A stretch of 64,000 bases of DNA from Xiphophorus maculatus (GCF_002775205.1 NC_036453.1:25032713-25096712), one strand, 5' to 3'. Positions 30,669-44,900 are shown, numbered from the stretch's first letter. Notes: generated by a model from the letters alone, not told the origin. Numbers and translations are program-made.

Positions 30669-33600
30669 ATGTCTAACTTCATCCTGGGGATAGATCTGGG
30701 CACCACGTCGGTGAAAGCTGTATTGTTGGCAGCGGGCTGCAGAACTGTGGCTGCGGGTCACTCGGAACCAACCGCCGCCGATGTTAGCGACGACCGCGGG
30801 ATAAAGGTGAGCTGCCCGCTCAACTTTCCTCCGCAGCTGAGGGAACTGAACACAACTCAGCCTCTGTCTCTGTGTCGTCTAGGCGAAAGAGCAGGACCCC
30901 GGTGGGATAATAAACGCTGTGGACCGATGCTTGGCTCAGCTACCCGGAGACAAATTGCAGCACGTCAGCAGGGTCGGCCTGACGGGACAGATGCACGGGG
31001 TTCTGTTCTGGAAGGCGAACAGCGGTAAGAGGACTGCGTCTTCTTCTTCTGTTGCGTTTTATGGCAGTTTACACACTTTGCGCATTACCGCCATCAACTG
31101 GACGGAGATGTAACTTCAGAAATTATTTTTTTTTACTATACATCTTCAAAAAAAAAAAAAACTAAATTATGAGGACTGTGTCTGCTCTGACATTTCAAAA
31201 TAAAGTACATTGTGGTGAAAGTGCAATAAGCGGCAAAGAGCCAGCTTGTCTCGCTATGGGGAAACATTTATTTAGTGCATACTTAGATGCTGGGTAGTTC
31301 GCCATGAAAAGCTTGCTAAAAATAAATCAAAGTTTTGATATCTCAGTCATAATCGTTAAATATTAATGATGGACATTTATGAACTTTGCACATTTCAGAT
31401 GCTGAGAACTCAGGCGTCAAAGACTGAATGTGAAATAAATAGGGGCAGAATTAAGATGGAGTGTTTGCTAAACTTATGTTAAACCATTTATTATCCCATC
31501 TATGAAAGCACATTCAGCTTATCCATAAAAGCTTATAAATAATTTGTGAATCATACTTGCTCCGACAGAAAATGTTAAGCAAGGTGTGCTGTAAAATATA
31601 AAAAATATTATGTTATATTGAAAACTTCCACTAAATGAAGCAGCTGTTTGTTAGCCATATGTTTTTGCTTTCGTTTGTCTCTCTGAATCAAACTTTTTAT
31701 AAAAGTTATCTTTGTTCCTTATTAGTTTTATGTTATTTGTTATCTTAGAAAACTTGCATGCATGGTGTGTTTGATCAAAGATTGAAAAATAAATACAGAA
31801 ATTGCTAACACAAAACATGGAAGTTGAAAACTGGAAGCATATATAATCCTATAATTCTGCCTTTTTTCACAAAAAGATTCTATATACAATAAACATCTGT
31901 GTAATTTAAACCAGTAGTAAACAATTAATCTATTTTTTAAAATAAAATTTCGGGCTTTCTCTCATGTTCAATGAGTATTTTCAGTGTGATGACTAAAAAT
32001 AGTTTACATTAATTATTTGTCGCAGGGGCAGAGGTGATGTCACACTGTGTGAAAATTGATTTTACTTATATTTCAAATCAAAGACAAAGTAATAATAAAT
32101 AAAAATCTTACTAAAATGTATAAAATGTTTTGGTATTTGCATCACTCATGGCTGTATTCACGTCATACAGATATGACAGGGGGATTTTTACTGGAATGAT
32201 GTTTACATCCCTTCTAAACTCAGTGTTCCAATTATACATGAAGTATCGTTTTTCTGTGTCACAGGCTGTGATTGGTCAAATGGAAACTATTTCACACCCA
32301 GAGACACTAGTCAGCTGGTCACATGGCAGGATGGACGCTGCAGCAGTGAGTTCCTGTCTTCTCTTCCAAAGCCGGAGTCTCACCTTGGCGTTTCCACGGG
32401 CTTCGGCTGCGCGACGATCTTCTGGTACATGAAGCACAGGTTGGTGCGCATCTCATTCAGGCTCCACTTTCCTCTGTGATTTGATAAAAATAAAAATAAA
32501 ACAGACATCTGTTTTTTTCCTGGTTTCTCTGTAGGCCTCAATTCCTGGAGGACTTTAGCGTCGCAGGTACGATCCAGGACTACGTGGTGTCCATGCTGTG
32601 CGGGTTGGACTCATGCGTGATGACGCCTCAGAATGCAGCCAGCTGGGGATTCTTCAACACCACAAGCAATCAGTGGAACGAGAACACGTACGTCAAAAGC
32701 TAAACTCTGCGTCCTGCGGCTTGTGCATGTATGATTTGAACTGTAGTAGCACCTAACAGTTCCCACCATCACCACCAGAGAGGTGTGTGTCCTTCTTAAC
32801 AAACTCCCCTGTGTGCTTGCTGTAGTCTGAAGGCTGCTGGCTTCCCCATTCGCCTGCTTCCTCGGTGTGTGCCGCCTGGTGCCTTGGTGGGACAGACGCA
32901 CTCTGCCTGGCACGGCGTTCCTGCTGGTACACCAGTAGGGGCCGCCCTAGGAGACTTCCAGTGCTCCGTCTACTCCTGCATGAGTTCACCAGCAGATGCA
33001 GGTGAAACAGGAAGTCAAGCGTGCACTATGATTTAGTGCGTTATATGCTACATCTTTATGTGTTTTAAATAAGGAGATCAATTTGTTTCCACTAGAGAAC
33101 CTAACAAAGCTGATCTGATTAATGCATGGAATAAAATGTCTCATACTCCTGCTTTGATTTAGTTTTAACTTTGAACACCAAAGAAGTTTAAAAGTATTTG
33201 TAACTCCATATGTGAGAAGCTTTGTCGTTTTTGAAAATCTCCCAGTTCTCAACATAAGCACATCAGCCCAGCTGACGTTTGCCATGCCAGCTGACTTCAC
33301 ACCTCCTGACTCTCCTCAGCTTGAGTCGTCCATCTCCTACTTCCCTTACTTTGACTCGTCATACTTGGCTGTGGCGGCGTCGCTCAACGGCGGGAACGCG
33401 TTGGCCACTTTTGTGGAAACGTTGACCGCCTGGATGAAAGAACTCGGTATGTTTTACTACACAATAGTACCTCGCAAAGATGTGTTTACTCCACTAATAT
33501 TTTTACATCTCAATGTGGTTAATTGTGACTTTATGTGACAGATCTTTACAGAGTAAAACCAGGGTTTCCCAGAGTGTATCATAAGCCTGGCGGGCCACCA

Positions 33601-34846
33601 GGCTTTACTTGTGCCCCCACCAGGCTTAGTATTGTTTATTTATTTTAACCGTAGTTTTTTTTTTATTATTGCCTTTTTTAAGACATCATAGTTGGTGTTT
33701 AGATATTTCTCTTCTAGTCTTCTAATAAAGCATACCTAACAGGTGATATTTTCAAATTTCCTGTGAACTTAAAAAAAAAAATTAACTCACAAACATGGCG
33801 GCCGGCTGGATGAATGACTGCTCTAGCGCCCCGTGCACTGGGCTTAGCAAATTTTACCCTGAACACACACATTGTTTTCAACCCTTTTTAAATAAACATC
33901 TGAAAAGTGTGTCTGGGAAACAGTATGTATTCAAAGTTTATACTTTGTGCAACTCACTTTAGCGCAAGGACAGCTGCACGTCTTTCTGAGTATCGGCCAG
34001 CTGATAGATCGACTCCACTTTCCTTCATTTTGGGAGATCGGTGATCGGTCGATGTTTACATGTGAAGCCAATTGTAGCCACCAATCTTATCTACATTGGC
34101 AAAAAAAATCTAAAAATCAAATACTGTTCCCTGTTGCTCCACTCTGAGAGAGGTTCTCCAATTAACAATAGTCCCCTGTTGCCAACTCAAGGACTTTCTC
34201 GCTATGTTTAGCAACATTTCAGGCAAGATAATTGGTATTTGCCAAAATCAGAATTGACAGTTCAGGCTTTTTAAAGGTCGGTGATTGGCCAGAAAACTCC
34301 AATCGGTGCACCCTTTGTATCTCTCCATCAGCGTTGCACATCTAGAAAGATTTCTTTCCCGATTCGTCTTTGCAAAATACCTCAAGCTCAGTGAAATTAG
34401 ATGGATCAAAGTAATTATTGGGGAAAATGAACATTTGCTCCTTTTTAACCCTGTCAGGTGTGGAGTCGAGGGACCCGTGTATGTATGAGAAGCTGATTGG
34501 CTCTGCCCTGAACCAGGAGAGCAGCGACCTGATGGTGAGTCCCACCATCCTGGGGGAGAGACACGACCCCCTCTGCCTGGGTCAGGTCACCAACATCTCC
34601 TCCTCCAACCTTTCCCTGGGCCACGTGTTCAGAGCGCTTTGCCGCGGCGTCGTGAGCAACGTCACCTCCATGATGCCTGTGGAGCACCTGCAGCGGGTGG
34701 GCGTCCGCAGGCTGGTGGGGAGTGGGAGCGCGCTCGCACGCAACGAGGTGCTGAGGCAGGAAGTGGAGAGGGCGTTTCCTCTCCAGGTGGTTTACGGACA
34801 GAACGCGGACTCTGCTGTGGGCGTGGCTATGGCCCTCTCTGACTGA
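30669..34846 (+). CDS. shpk: sedoheptulokinase
   Basis: Phosphorylates sedoheptulose to sedoheptulose 7-phosphate, feeding the non-oxidative pentose phosphate pathway. Seven exons: 30669-30806, 30883-31024, 32265-32439, 32535-32687, 32826-33001, 33246-33446, 34458-34846. They join in phase to 457 residues, close to the mammalian length. The FGGY-kinase start ILGIDLGTTSVKAVLL carries the phosphate-binding loop. Then come VGLTGQMHGVLFWK, LVTWQDGRCSSEFL, GFGCATIFW, NAASWGFFN, PVGAALGDFQCSVYSCM, VAASLNGGNALATFV, TILGERHDP and GSGSALARNEV, all as in SHPK. An ATG 11 codons upstream (30636) is in frame, but the start at 30669 matches the family better. The 3' half was included in the tandem duplication: a remnant lies at 45903-46510. 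Confidence 0.96.
33560..33923. mobile_element. hAT-like repeat, CAGGGTTTCCC family
   Basis: Starts CAGGGTTTCCCAGAGTGTAT and ends CTGGGAAACAG, with internal GCCTGGCGGGCCACCAGGC and AGCGCCCCGTGCACTGGG. Related in the opposite orientation to 44450-44733. It lies in shpk intron 6. No coding potential. Confidence 0.55.
33990..34315. repeat. degenerate DNA-transposon fragment
   Basis: Ends in AATCGGTGCACCCTTT, the inverse of the GGGGTGNACNGATT terminus, and contains GTTTAGCAACATTTCAGG. Similar in inverted orientation to parts of 52861-54161. Located in shpk intron 6. Confidence 0.45.
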
Positions 34847-37800
34847 ATCTGAACAGTCGACGGGGGAATCCCTGCATGTTTATTTGATTTGCCGAGATTT
34901 TTTGCACAATCTTTGAGACTTTGATTGAATATAATTGTTTTTGCTTTAACTAATTAACAGGTTTGCTTAAAGTAGACTGTGCCATTTATTGTCATATAAC
35001 AAAACTAAAGGGCAATTATTATGTAAAATTGTCTCTTTTTTAGCTGTTATAATGTTATTTCCACATCAAAAACATACCTGAAGTGTTGCTTTGATTCCTT
35101 CATCCTTTTTTGAGAAATCCTTTAATCTCCCATGGCAACCATTCAGCTAGGAAAAACGCCTGGTTGCTGCCTAAAAATTCATCTATCAACAAGTTTATTA
35201 TCCTCAGAAATTTTCTTTGTGACTCAAACACTTTGCTCTGCTTTTCTTGTCTGGAAATATTTTTTACAATGCACCATGAAGTCTTCAGAATCTCAGTTGA
35301 AGATCATTTTGCTAAAGTTGTATTTGTTTTTTTAGATCATTAGAGTCGATATAAAAAAATAAACAAGAATAGTGCTTATAAAATCGGTAGACATTACAAA
35401 ATCAATAGAAATCACTTACTGATCCCAATCTGGAAATCAATAAACATTTCTTTCTGACAGCACTTCTGTGTACTTTCCAGTCAGAGTCCTAATTTGAGCG
35501 AAGGTCTAATAAATTTCAAATGCTATACTTGAAGATAATTTTATTTTGTGTTATTTTATTGTGGCATTACACTGTTTTACACAACACCAGTAGATCGAGG
35601 CTACAGTTTCTGCTGTTTTGGGTGGTAGAACAAAAAAAAAAAAAGTAAAATGAAGAAAATAGAAGCACTTATATTTCAAGGCAGATTAAGAGACTGGGAA
35701 ATTTATCTCCCTAACATTTTATTCCAACAGCCAAAGAGTTGGAAAAAAAAAAACAGAAACTGTTACACCTCTTAAGCTTTTGCTAATTTTGAGACTGGAG
35801 TCTCTGGTTAGGAGTTAAGTTAAACCTTAAAATCTAATGCATATACACGTAAAGATCATCAAGCAGAAACTTTTTATACAAGGAAAAATCTGCTGAAGAC
35901 TTCATCATCAAATCAATTTATGCTCCCATTGGACGATACGCTCAGTCTGTGCGGTACATGCATGTTGGGTTGATGGTTTCATTGTTGGAAGTATTTGTGG
36001 TCAACGCAGCAGCCTTTCAAGCACTCAGAGCCTCAGTAATGTGCAGGCTCTTATCTGGGTTGGGTCACTGTATCCCACTCAGGCTTTCTTCTCTCCACTT
36101 GACTTCATGTTAAGTGAGCATCTCAAAGTGCAGGATTCACAAGCCCAGAACTAAGCCGGACGGTGGACCGTCATTTACTAAAAATTAAAATTTTTGTTTC
36201 AGTAAGCAGAAGAGAAAGGCTAATTTTGGTGAGTTAACTTCCACATTTATTTGCATTCTAATTTTTACAATAGAGCAATCTGAAAATTGTCTTAAAGCCT
36301 GGAGATCAGTGTTTGTGAATGTGTTGATGATGTCTGCATAAATACAGATTGTGGAACAACCACAGTGCTGGTATTGTTGGACCTCAGCAAAACTGCTGAC
36401 CATGATAAATTATTGAGGCTGGAGAGCTGAGTTAGGACCCTACTACAGTATTTGACTGGTTTGAGTCTTAATAAAGAACGGATCTCTTAGCATCAGTTGG
36501 GAATTTCTTAATAGAGGAACAGAAGTCAAGTGTGGGGTACAACAAAGTTCCCCACACTTATTTAATATTTTCATGCTCCTTTCTAGATTATAACAAATTG
36601 CAGATGATACACAGCTTTACATTACAATGTCACCACGTGAGTCTGAACACGTGAGTCTGAACCCATTAAACATGTGCATAGAACAAATCAATGTGTGGAT
36701 GTGCCACAACTTTATTCAGAAGAACAGAAACACAACTGAAGTTATTATCTTCAGACCTAAAGAGGAACGATTTAGTCGGCATGTAGCTTCAGTTATTACA
36801 GGTAAAAACTAGCAATCTGCCATGAAATATGGGTGCACTCAGACCTGAACCTTCAGGATCGCATAAAGACGGTTACAAAATCAGCCTTCTATCACCTGAA
36901 GAACATTTCCAGAATTAGAGGACTAATTTTCCAGCAGGACCTATAGAAACTGATCCATGCCATTGTCTTTAGTTGCATTGATTACTGCAACATTTTCTTT
37001 ACAGACCTGACTAAAACAATCAGATAGCTGCAGCAGATCCAGCAAACTGTATTTCTTAACGAAGCTCAGGTTCTTCTAAGTTTGCAGCAAGATGATGCAG
37101 ATCTTCTGTAAGTCATTTGTGGAGAGTGTAATATAGACTGCCATCATCTGTTGGCGTAGGAACTTAAAAAGGCTCATCACCCTGATAAAGATGGTTAGGT
37201 CTGTTCTGGGGTGATTTTCCACAGAAGGATTTTTTTTTTATATAAAATAAAGAACATAATGAATAACCTGAGCATCCAGAGACTGAAATATAATCTCTGT
37301 GTCTTCAGAAAGAGGTTTCTTCAGAGCCGGTGCAACAAAAACTTCTTCCTGCCCACAGCTGCAACCACTGACAGGGACACTCTGTAGAAACTTATAGATA
37401 GTTGCATCTAATTTTCCTTTGAGATCAATAAAACACTCTTGAATTGAATTGAGTGAGTCGAAACATCGGGTCAGGTCTACACAGATCTTGTTCAGCAGAC
37501 ACGAAATCAACCATCACACCCCCAGATCTAAAATCCTGTGGAAAACCAGTGGGGTGAGCTGAAGCTTGGAGAACATAAGAGAAGAAACAGAACTCTGGAC
37601 CATCTGGAAAGATTATGCAAAGAGTGATGGCCAAAAATGGCAATGATCTATGTGTTGTATGAAACATAAAAAAAAAAAAGGTACTGTTATACTGGTAAAC
37701 TATCTGATAATAAAATCAGACAATCAGCTACCATCAACTTAAATTATTAAGTTGATCAAAGAGCCTCTCTTTGAGTCTGACTGCAGTGTCTTTAAAGCGT

Positions 37801-38080
37801 GAGGTTCAGGAACCAATATCTTGTAAGTGCTTCCCCGAAAGGAGATAAGAGAAAAGATTATCGGTGGATTCGCTTTTCGATCATGATAGTTGGAGCACAA
37901 GATGAAGACATCATTTAGCTAAAGTAGTGGCTGACAAATAATTCCACAGCTTTCTAGATCTAATGCATAATTTGCAATAATGTCCCGTGATGTTCCCCAA
38001 CCAAACCAGGAGCCATGTTATGAAGTTTAAAGCAGAAATGACTGAGGAGAGATTTTGTGGATTTAATTTAAAATTAGGAT
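34847..38080. other. shpk 3' flank
   Basis: No gene was found apart from the LINE fragment at 36500-37070. Pieces at 35867-36185, 37060-37660 and 37790-37910 recur in unit B. AATAAA occurs near 35358 but the shpk poly(A) site is not certain. Confidence 0.5.
36500..37070 (+). mobile_element. LINE (L2-like) reverse-transcriptase fragment
   Basis: Broken open frames translate to characteristic RT pieces: [12 protein letters not shown] (near 36602), [12 protein letters not shown] (near 36735), LQDRIKTVTKSAFYHLKNI (near 36852) and SCIDYCNIFFTDLTKT (near 36972). These are typical of the L2/Maui group of fish LINEs. Stops and frame changes show it is dead. It lies downstream of shpk and has no counterpart in unit B. 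Confidence 0.75.
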
Positions 38081-38087
38081 ATTGCCA

Positions 38088-38186
38088 GGGAGCCACATGG
38101 CTCAGTGGTAGAGCGTATGCACCATATATGGCATAGAGGTTATGTTCCTCGACAAAGCTGTGTTGGGTTTGATTCCTGACCTCCAG
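38088..38186 (+). mobile_element. second type of tRNA-derived SINE fragment
   Basis: A box TGGCTCAGTGGTAG (38099 on) and B box GGGTTTGATTCC (38164 on) with about 55 bases between. The sequence differs from the SINE family that starts at 38273. Present only in unit A. Confidence 0.55.
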
Positions 38187-38257
38187 TCATTTCTTGACTT
38201 TGAGTTCAATTTTCTGCATAGTAATGAACCCTCTTTCATTTCTGTGCAGATACTATA

Positions 38258-38486
38258 AGATTGGATTAGGTTGGGGCGTGCTGTGGTGGAGCCCCACCTT
38301 TGGAGGTCATAGTCCTCGACACGGACGTCGCGGGTTCGACTCCCGGTCCCGACGACCTTTGCCGCATGTCTTCCCCCCTCTCCTCACCCTCATTCCTGTC
38401 TGCCTACTGTCAAAAAAATACGAGCCACTAGTGCCGCAAAAACTCTTCGGAGAAAAAAAAGAAAAAAAAAAAGATTTGATTAGGTT
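38258..38486 (+). mobile_element. tRNA-derived SINE with target-site duplication
   Basis: The element spans 38273-38471: head starting GGGGCGTGCTGTGGTGG, B box GGGTTCGACTCCC and A-rich tail. It is flanked by AGATTGGATTAGGTT (38258-38272) and AGATTTGATTAGGTT (38472-38486), a 15-base target duplication with one mismatch, which proves retroposition. Unit B shows the unoccupied sequence near 52770. The A box is shortened relative to 27263, so this copy lost about 14 bases. Confidence 0.85.
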
Positions 38487-38989
38487 AAGATAAAAATGGA
38501 TTTAAAGTTTCAGTTGAAAATGTGCTTATGAAATCAGGTTGCATTTTTAGGTTTTTTGAAAATCCTTAACTTCTTTGAGTTTAATCACATTCAAAGTCAA
38601 GTTGTTGACATTTCATTGTCAATTAATATTTGCAGTGAGTAATATTACTGGTGTCTACTCTGTAAAGCAAGGGACTGAGACAGCAGCTTTGTGGAACCCC
38701 AATCTACAACCAGCTGAGTTAACCTGGATTTGTTCTGTCTCAAAACTACAACCAACTGGTAATTGAACTACACAACTACACAGGCCAAGAGTGGTTAGCT
38801 TTCTAATCAAAACTAATTAAAGTATATTGCTAAAACACAACAGTAGTCAAGAAAAGACACCATAGCATGCTTCATAATATTCAGGAGGTATTTACCCAAA
38901 AATGATTATACTTTTGTTCCCTTTGAGACCAACTGAACGTTAAAACACTTGTCATGTTTCATTCCAGATTACCAGAGTTTTATGTAAAG

Positions 38990-41900
38990 ATGAGGAAATC
39001 AGAGATTTCTGATTTCCATCTGGAGGCAGATGACAGAACGGAGGAGGAGAAACGGAAGCAAAAGGCACCAAAGAAGGATGGCTTGGCTTCTGCTTTGGGG
39101 TTGAGCAAGGAGGCCCCTAAGGCCCCCATGGACACCGACTACCAGGAGGAAATGGAGCCGGTCAAGCCTCAGATCCAATTCAATCTCAACTTTGACAAGT
39201 GAGTCTCTGCACACAGACATAAACTGATTCTGCCTTAATTTCCCATTACATCACCACATGGGTACTGTGAGCTGTCAAGCCACTTATTACTGATTACAAT
39301 GGACTACAAAACTGCTCGATCCACAGTAAACCCTGAGATATGCAACAACTTTTGTTTCCAGAGAGATTCGAGGTGAGGCATCACAGCCAAAGAGAGACAG
39401 CTCCACTTTCACCATTGAGCGTCTGTTTGAAGCAGTGGCCAGCAGGGACGTCAACAAACTGGACGGCCTATACCAGTACTTGAATCAGAACATGAAGAAA
39501 CTCTCTGACTCTCTGTGTAAGTGTGTAAGGTAGCCATAACCCAGCAGGTGTCCCAAACAGCAGATCTGTGTTCTGACTCCCTCAACATGCGGTCACATCT
39601 ACAGATCAGTCGTACGGTAAAACCGCCCTGATGAAAGCTCTGCTGCACCTCAAAGATGGCAAGAACGAAACCATAGAGGAGCTGGTCGACGTTTCAGAGA
39701 GGATCGGCGACATAAAAGAGTTTGTGAACGCCGCCTTCACTGATAGCTACTATAAAGGTCAACTTTCTTCTGAATAAAAGCTTAAACATGTCAGTCTGCT
39801 CTCTTTTTCCATGTTCCACTGTTTTTTAATAATGTCCTTTTTTTAAACAATAACAAAATAATAAAATATGTGTTTTGCTATGACTTCTTATAGGTCAAAC
39901 TGCTCTACATATAGCCATTGAGAGGAGGAGTATGTCCTATGTAAAGCTGCTGGTCAGCAAAGGTGCAGAAGTTCATGCCAAAGCCTGTGGGAAGTTTTTT
40001 CAGCCTCATGATGGTCCCAACTTCTACTTTGGTAAGTTTGTGGGGAGAAAGTTTGGTTTTGACAAAAAAAACCCAACCAATTTTGGCCTATTCCAGTGTC
40101 TCTGTTATAAATACAACATAAGAAGATGCAGGAAGACCATTCCAAATTGTTTTTTGGGAGTATGTGGCCATTATTGAGTTGTCACATCATGCAAAAGAGT
40201 CACAGTAAAACAGTGTTTTGCTAATATCTCTAAGTCATTTGTGGAGAGTGTAACCAAACTATCAGAGTTGTAGAGTCATCAAAAACAAACAAAACACCAT
40301 TGTTTATTAACAATATCTATGAAATGTGGAAAGACGTGGAGTTTTATTTTTACTTGAGTTAAAATTCCCTACCTAGTCAATTCCGTTATTAGAAATGTTC
40401 CTGTTTCTCAGCAATTGACATTAGCGACACCTACTGTTTAAAGGAGGGGATAGTTAAGCATAAATAGGCATGACCTGCGGCAGGTAATCCAGTCATTCAA
40501 GGATTAAGCTATTGTAAAGTTTGAACCAGCTCTGTGAACGACACAGGACTGGTTTTTACCAGGCTAATTACTCTCTATAATAGCGCCACCTAATGCTGGG
40601 TAATGGTACTTTTTAACACCTGAGGCGATAGTTGACTGTTATATCACATCTGTTGGTATGCTTTGTCCACTCCAATACCAGTTTTGTTTGGGATTATTAT
40701 TTTTGATGGAACACCGAAGTGTGTCAACCATCTTACCGGCAATATGAGGTAAAGTTGACAGATTTGGAGGAAGCTCCACTTTATTTTCCAAATTCCTTTG
40801 TGAATTTCACCAGTAACGGTTGCCGTGTAACAAACCCCCAGCATGACGCCTCAACCACCATTTCTCAGAGGTAGCACAGTATTTGTTGTGATTCATGTTG
40901 TTTAATTATTCCATTATAGGTGAGCTGCCCCTGTCTCTAGCAGCCTGCACAAACCAGCCTGACATAGTGAGCTACTTAATGGAGAATGAGTTTCCAGCGG
41001 ACGCCAAGATGGCTGACTCTCACGGCAACACAGTGCTGCACGCCCTGGTGTTGGTGGCCGATAACTCGAAGGAGAACACAGAATTCGTAACGGCCATTTA
41101 TGATCGCATCCTAAAGACCAATGCCCGACTGCATCCCAAGATAAAGCTGGAGGAGAAAGAGAACAACGATGAACTCACACCTCTCAAACTGGCTGCCAAG
41201 AATGGCAAGATTGGGGTAAATGCAAACCTTTAAAAACTTAAAAAAAAAAAAAAAAGAAAGACTAATATGGTTGGAGCCCTCAGTTGTGACTAGAATAGAA
41301 TCCATTTGTCTCTAACCAGGTGAGTCTGAACTGTCACAGACTGTTTATAACTTCCTTTCTTTTATTTGTCTACAGGTATTTTCTCACATCCTACAAAGGG
41401 AATTCCAGGAGAATCACTTCAAGCACTTGTCCCGTAAATTCACTGAGTGGGCTTACGGACCCGTCCACAGTTCTCTGTATGACCTGACCTCTGTGGACTC
41501 ATACGAGAACAACTCTGTTCTGGAAATTCTAATCTATGGCAGTGAAATTCCCGTGAGTCCCAGCTTTGCAGGCAAACTCAGAAAAACCTTAAGCTGTCAT
41601 TAAGGTCACAAGGTCGTGTCTCTTGTCAGAACCGCCACGAGATGCTGGAGAAGGAGCCGCTCAGCTGCCTCCTGGAGGATAAGTGGAAGAAGTTTGGACG
41701 TGGAATGTTTTTTTTCAACTTCCTGGTCTACCTTGTGTACCTGATCATCTTCACTGTTGTAGCCTACAATAAAAAAGATGCTACACAGGTAAACAGATTT
41801 AAACAGTGATTAACAGAACCTGAGACGGACCTGAACTAATGTCTCCTCTGTGTCCCACAGCTTCCGTTTATCCCTGAGGACGCCTGGGATTACCTGTATG

Positions 41901-44900
41901 TTTCAGGCCAGCTGCTGACTTTACTAGCAAACTGCTATTTCTTTGTCACAGGGGTATGTGAGCCACATTTGGTTTATATCAGCACCTTGTATAGGTTTAA
42001 GTTTAGTAAAACCTCTATGACACGTGTCAAACCCAAGGCCTATGGGCCAAATTTGAACCACCATAGTTTTTTATGTGGCCCTCTTGCCTCTAGAGGGCTT
42101 CATTAAAAGGACCTTCAAAAAACAGCTTGAAGATAAGTAGAAATGTATTTTATCAATTACATCAAAGCATCTTTATCTGTATGCCACCAAATTACATCAG
42201 TGTGAAAAGACATTCATTATCATTATCATTTTTGAAATGCTCATCAAATGCAGAGATAACTATTTATTAGTTTGTTAATGGGTAGTCTTATCAAAACATT
42301 CGGCCACAACCGGCCCTTTGAGAACATTCATGATCTTGTTGTGGCCCAAAATGAAAATGAGTTAGACATCTTTTTCTATGATGTCATAATCCCAGATTCT
42401 AGGCATGACGAGGAAGCGGCCAAAGCTGCAGACACTGCTGATAGATGGATATTATGAGATTCTCTTGTGAGTAGATTTTTCTACTATTATTGTGTTACAG
42501 ATTTGATCAATAATAGTTTCAGATTGTCTAATATGGAAACACTGTGACATTTTGAGGACTTTACTGGGTGTTGGGTTTTAAACCAACACTTAGCAGATTA
42601 TAATTATTAAAAGTGTCTTCCTATGCACAATTATACACTACCATGTATTATTTAGTGATATAAATTCCCAAGTCAAGACATATGTTTGTGGTTGTAACAA
42701 GTAAATATTTGAAAAAGTTCACTAGATATGACTATTTCTGCAAAGACTGTAGTGACTACAAGTAAACTTGGGTCACATGCACTGAGTCAATCTAACATCC
42801 ATGCTGTCGTTAGCTTCGCGCAGGGCTTACTGTTCCTGGTCGCCACTGTTCTGTACTGGGCAGGGAGGCAGGAGTACCTGGGCTTCCTGGTGATCTGTCT
42901 GACTCTCAGCTGGGTGAACGTGCTGTACTACTCCAGGGGCAACAAACACATGGGCATCTACAGTATCATGATACAGATGGTAGGGGTCAGCTGCGACTGA
43001 CGTTGAAGTGGATTGTTTGCCATCTAACTTCTGATTTCTTTGCAGATGATTGTCAGCGATATCCTGCGCTTCTTTTTTGTTTACATCGTTTTCCTCTTGG
43101 GATTTTCAGCAGGTATTTTATCTCAGCTCCAGTAAATAGAGAGTTAACTACTCTAGGCTTGTCAGTATTTTCACATGTATTTGTATTTGTCTCTTGTTAC
43201 AGCCATGGTCACACTGCTTATGGAACCTCCACTCAAAAACCAAACAAAACAAGGGAGTCCAAGTCCTTCTGATGCCCCCACAACTGGTAACAAATGTGTC
43301 ACAGCTGGCTACAAAAGCGTCCCTCATACCATCCTGCAGCTCTTCAAGTTCACCATAGGCATGGGCGACATTGAGTTCATCCAGGCTCACCAGTACATGG
43401 AGGTCTTTTACCTCCTCCTTATTGGCTACGTTGTTCTTTCCTACATCCTGCTGCTCAACATGCTCATAGCCTTAATGAACAACACTGTGAAAAAGACCAC
43501 TATGGAGAGCGCTGGCATTTGGAGGGTGCAGGTGAGTGAATGCCGTCCACATTGGTGTCTGTTGGAGAGCAGGTATTAAATGGGTTGCTGTCGTTCCCAG
43601 AGGGCTCTCACAATCCTGGAGATGGAGAAGCGGCTACTCTGCTGTCTGAAGAAAAGTTTTCGCTCTGGGGTGGAGATTAAACTCGGCACCGCTTTTGGAG
43701 ACGATCGTCGAAGGTGTTTCAGGTAGGACTCTTTATGTTTATTTCAGCTACTCAAACATACAAATGGCTGTGGAACCTTTATTTATAGTTTTTGTGACTG
43801 ATAAAACCTGATTCTTTGCCATCCACCATCCAACTGGATTAAATGATTAAATATATTTATCAATTCATTCCATTTATCCGTCCTTCCTGGAAAAATTACT
43901 AGGGGTTAGAAACCCAGTTAGTGTTTCTAGCACTGATGATGTGAGCCAACAGTGCTAGAAAGACTGTACCCATTGGTGATTTTTTAATATTGATTATTCA
44001 TTATTTTTATTTATTATTTATATATCTTATTGGCAAACCTTTGGTCAAAGTGATAATGCTCAATATAGCTAGCTTGCACTATGCTGTTATAATGAAGCTT
44101 AATATACAATTTAATCCAGTGGAAGAGCATCACTGAAATCTGATCAGGATTTCTATTTGCTAAATGCCACAAAAATGAGATAGGGAATAAATGAGAGGTC
44201 TATTTGTCAAAGCTGAATTATGTCACTATGTTGTTTCTCCACCATTATTATATTAAGCAGCACATACGTGATCATGATTGACAGCACTGAGACCTTCCTC
44301 CTGGCTCTGATTAGTTGTTTTTCACCAGGAGAGGTGCAATTACGCAGATTGCAATAGCATAGAATAATAAATATGTAAAAAACATTTTAGAAAGGTTACA
44401 TATTTTACAGTTTTAATCTCTTCAAAATCAGAAGTTTACATATTATATTCAGGGTTTCCCCAAGAAAACTTGTTAAACCTAGGGCGCTAGGGCAGTCATT
44501 CATCCATCACTGTGATTCTGAGTTAAAAAATGTATAAAGTCGACAGGAAATTTGGAAATATATGACTTGATAATTATGTGTTATTGGAATTCTGGAAGAT
44601 TAATACCTAAACACCAACTATAAAGTCTTAAAACAAATGCAATCTTTAAAAATGTTAACAATGTTTAGCCTGGTGGGGGCACAAGTAAACCCTGGTGGCC
44701 CGCCAGGCTTACTATACACTGGGGGAAACCCTGGTATTAGTGAGGAAAAAAGTGTTCACAGGGTTTCAAGCTATTTAGAGCTACCCCAGGTGTTGCATAG
44801 CTGGAAATAATGGTAGCATGTGTCGCCTTGTATCCTTAGGGTCAAGGAAATGAACTGGAATAAATGGAACACCAACCTGGTCAACATCAGTGAGGATCCA

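Noticed and set aside
34454-34687. minus-strand and alternate plus frames over shpk exon 7
   Set aside because: GC-rich shadows of the last shpk exon; the spliced shpk frame fully explains the sequence.
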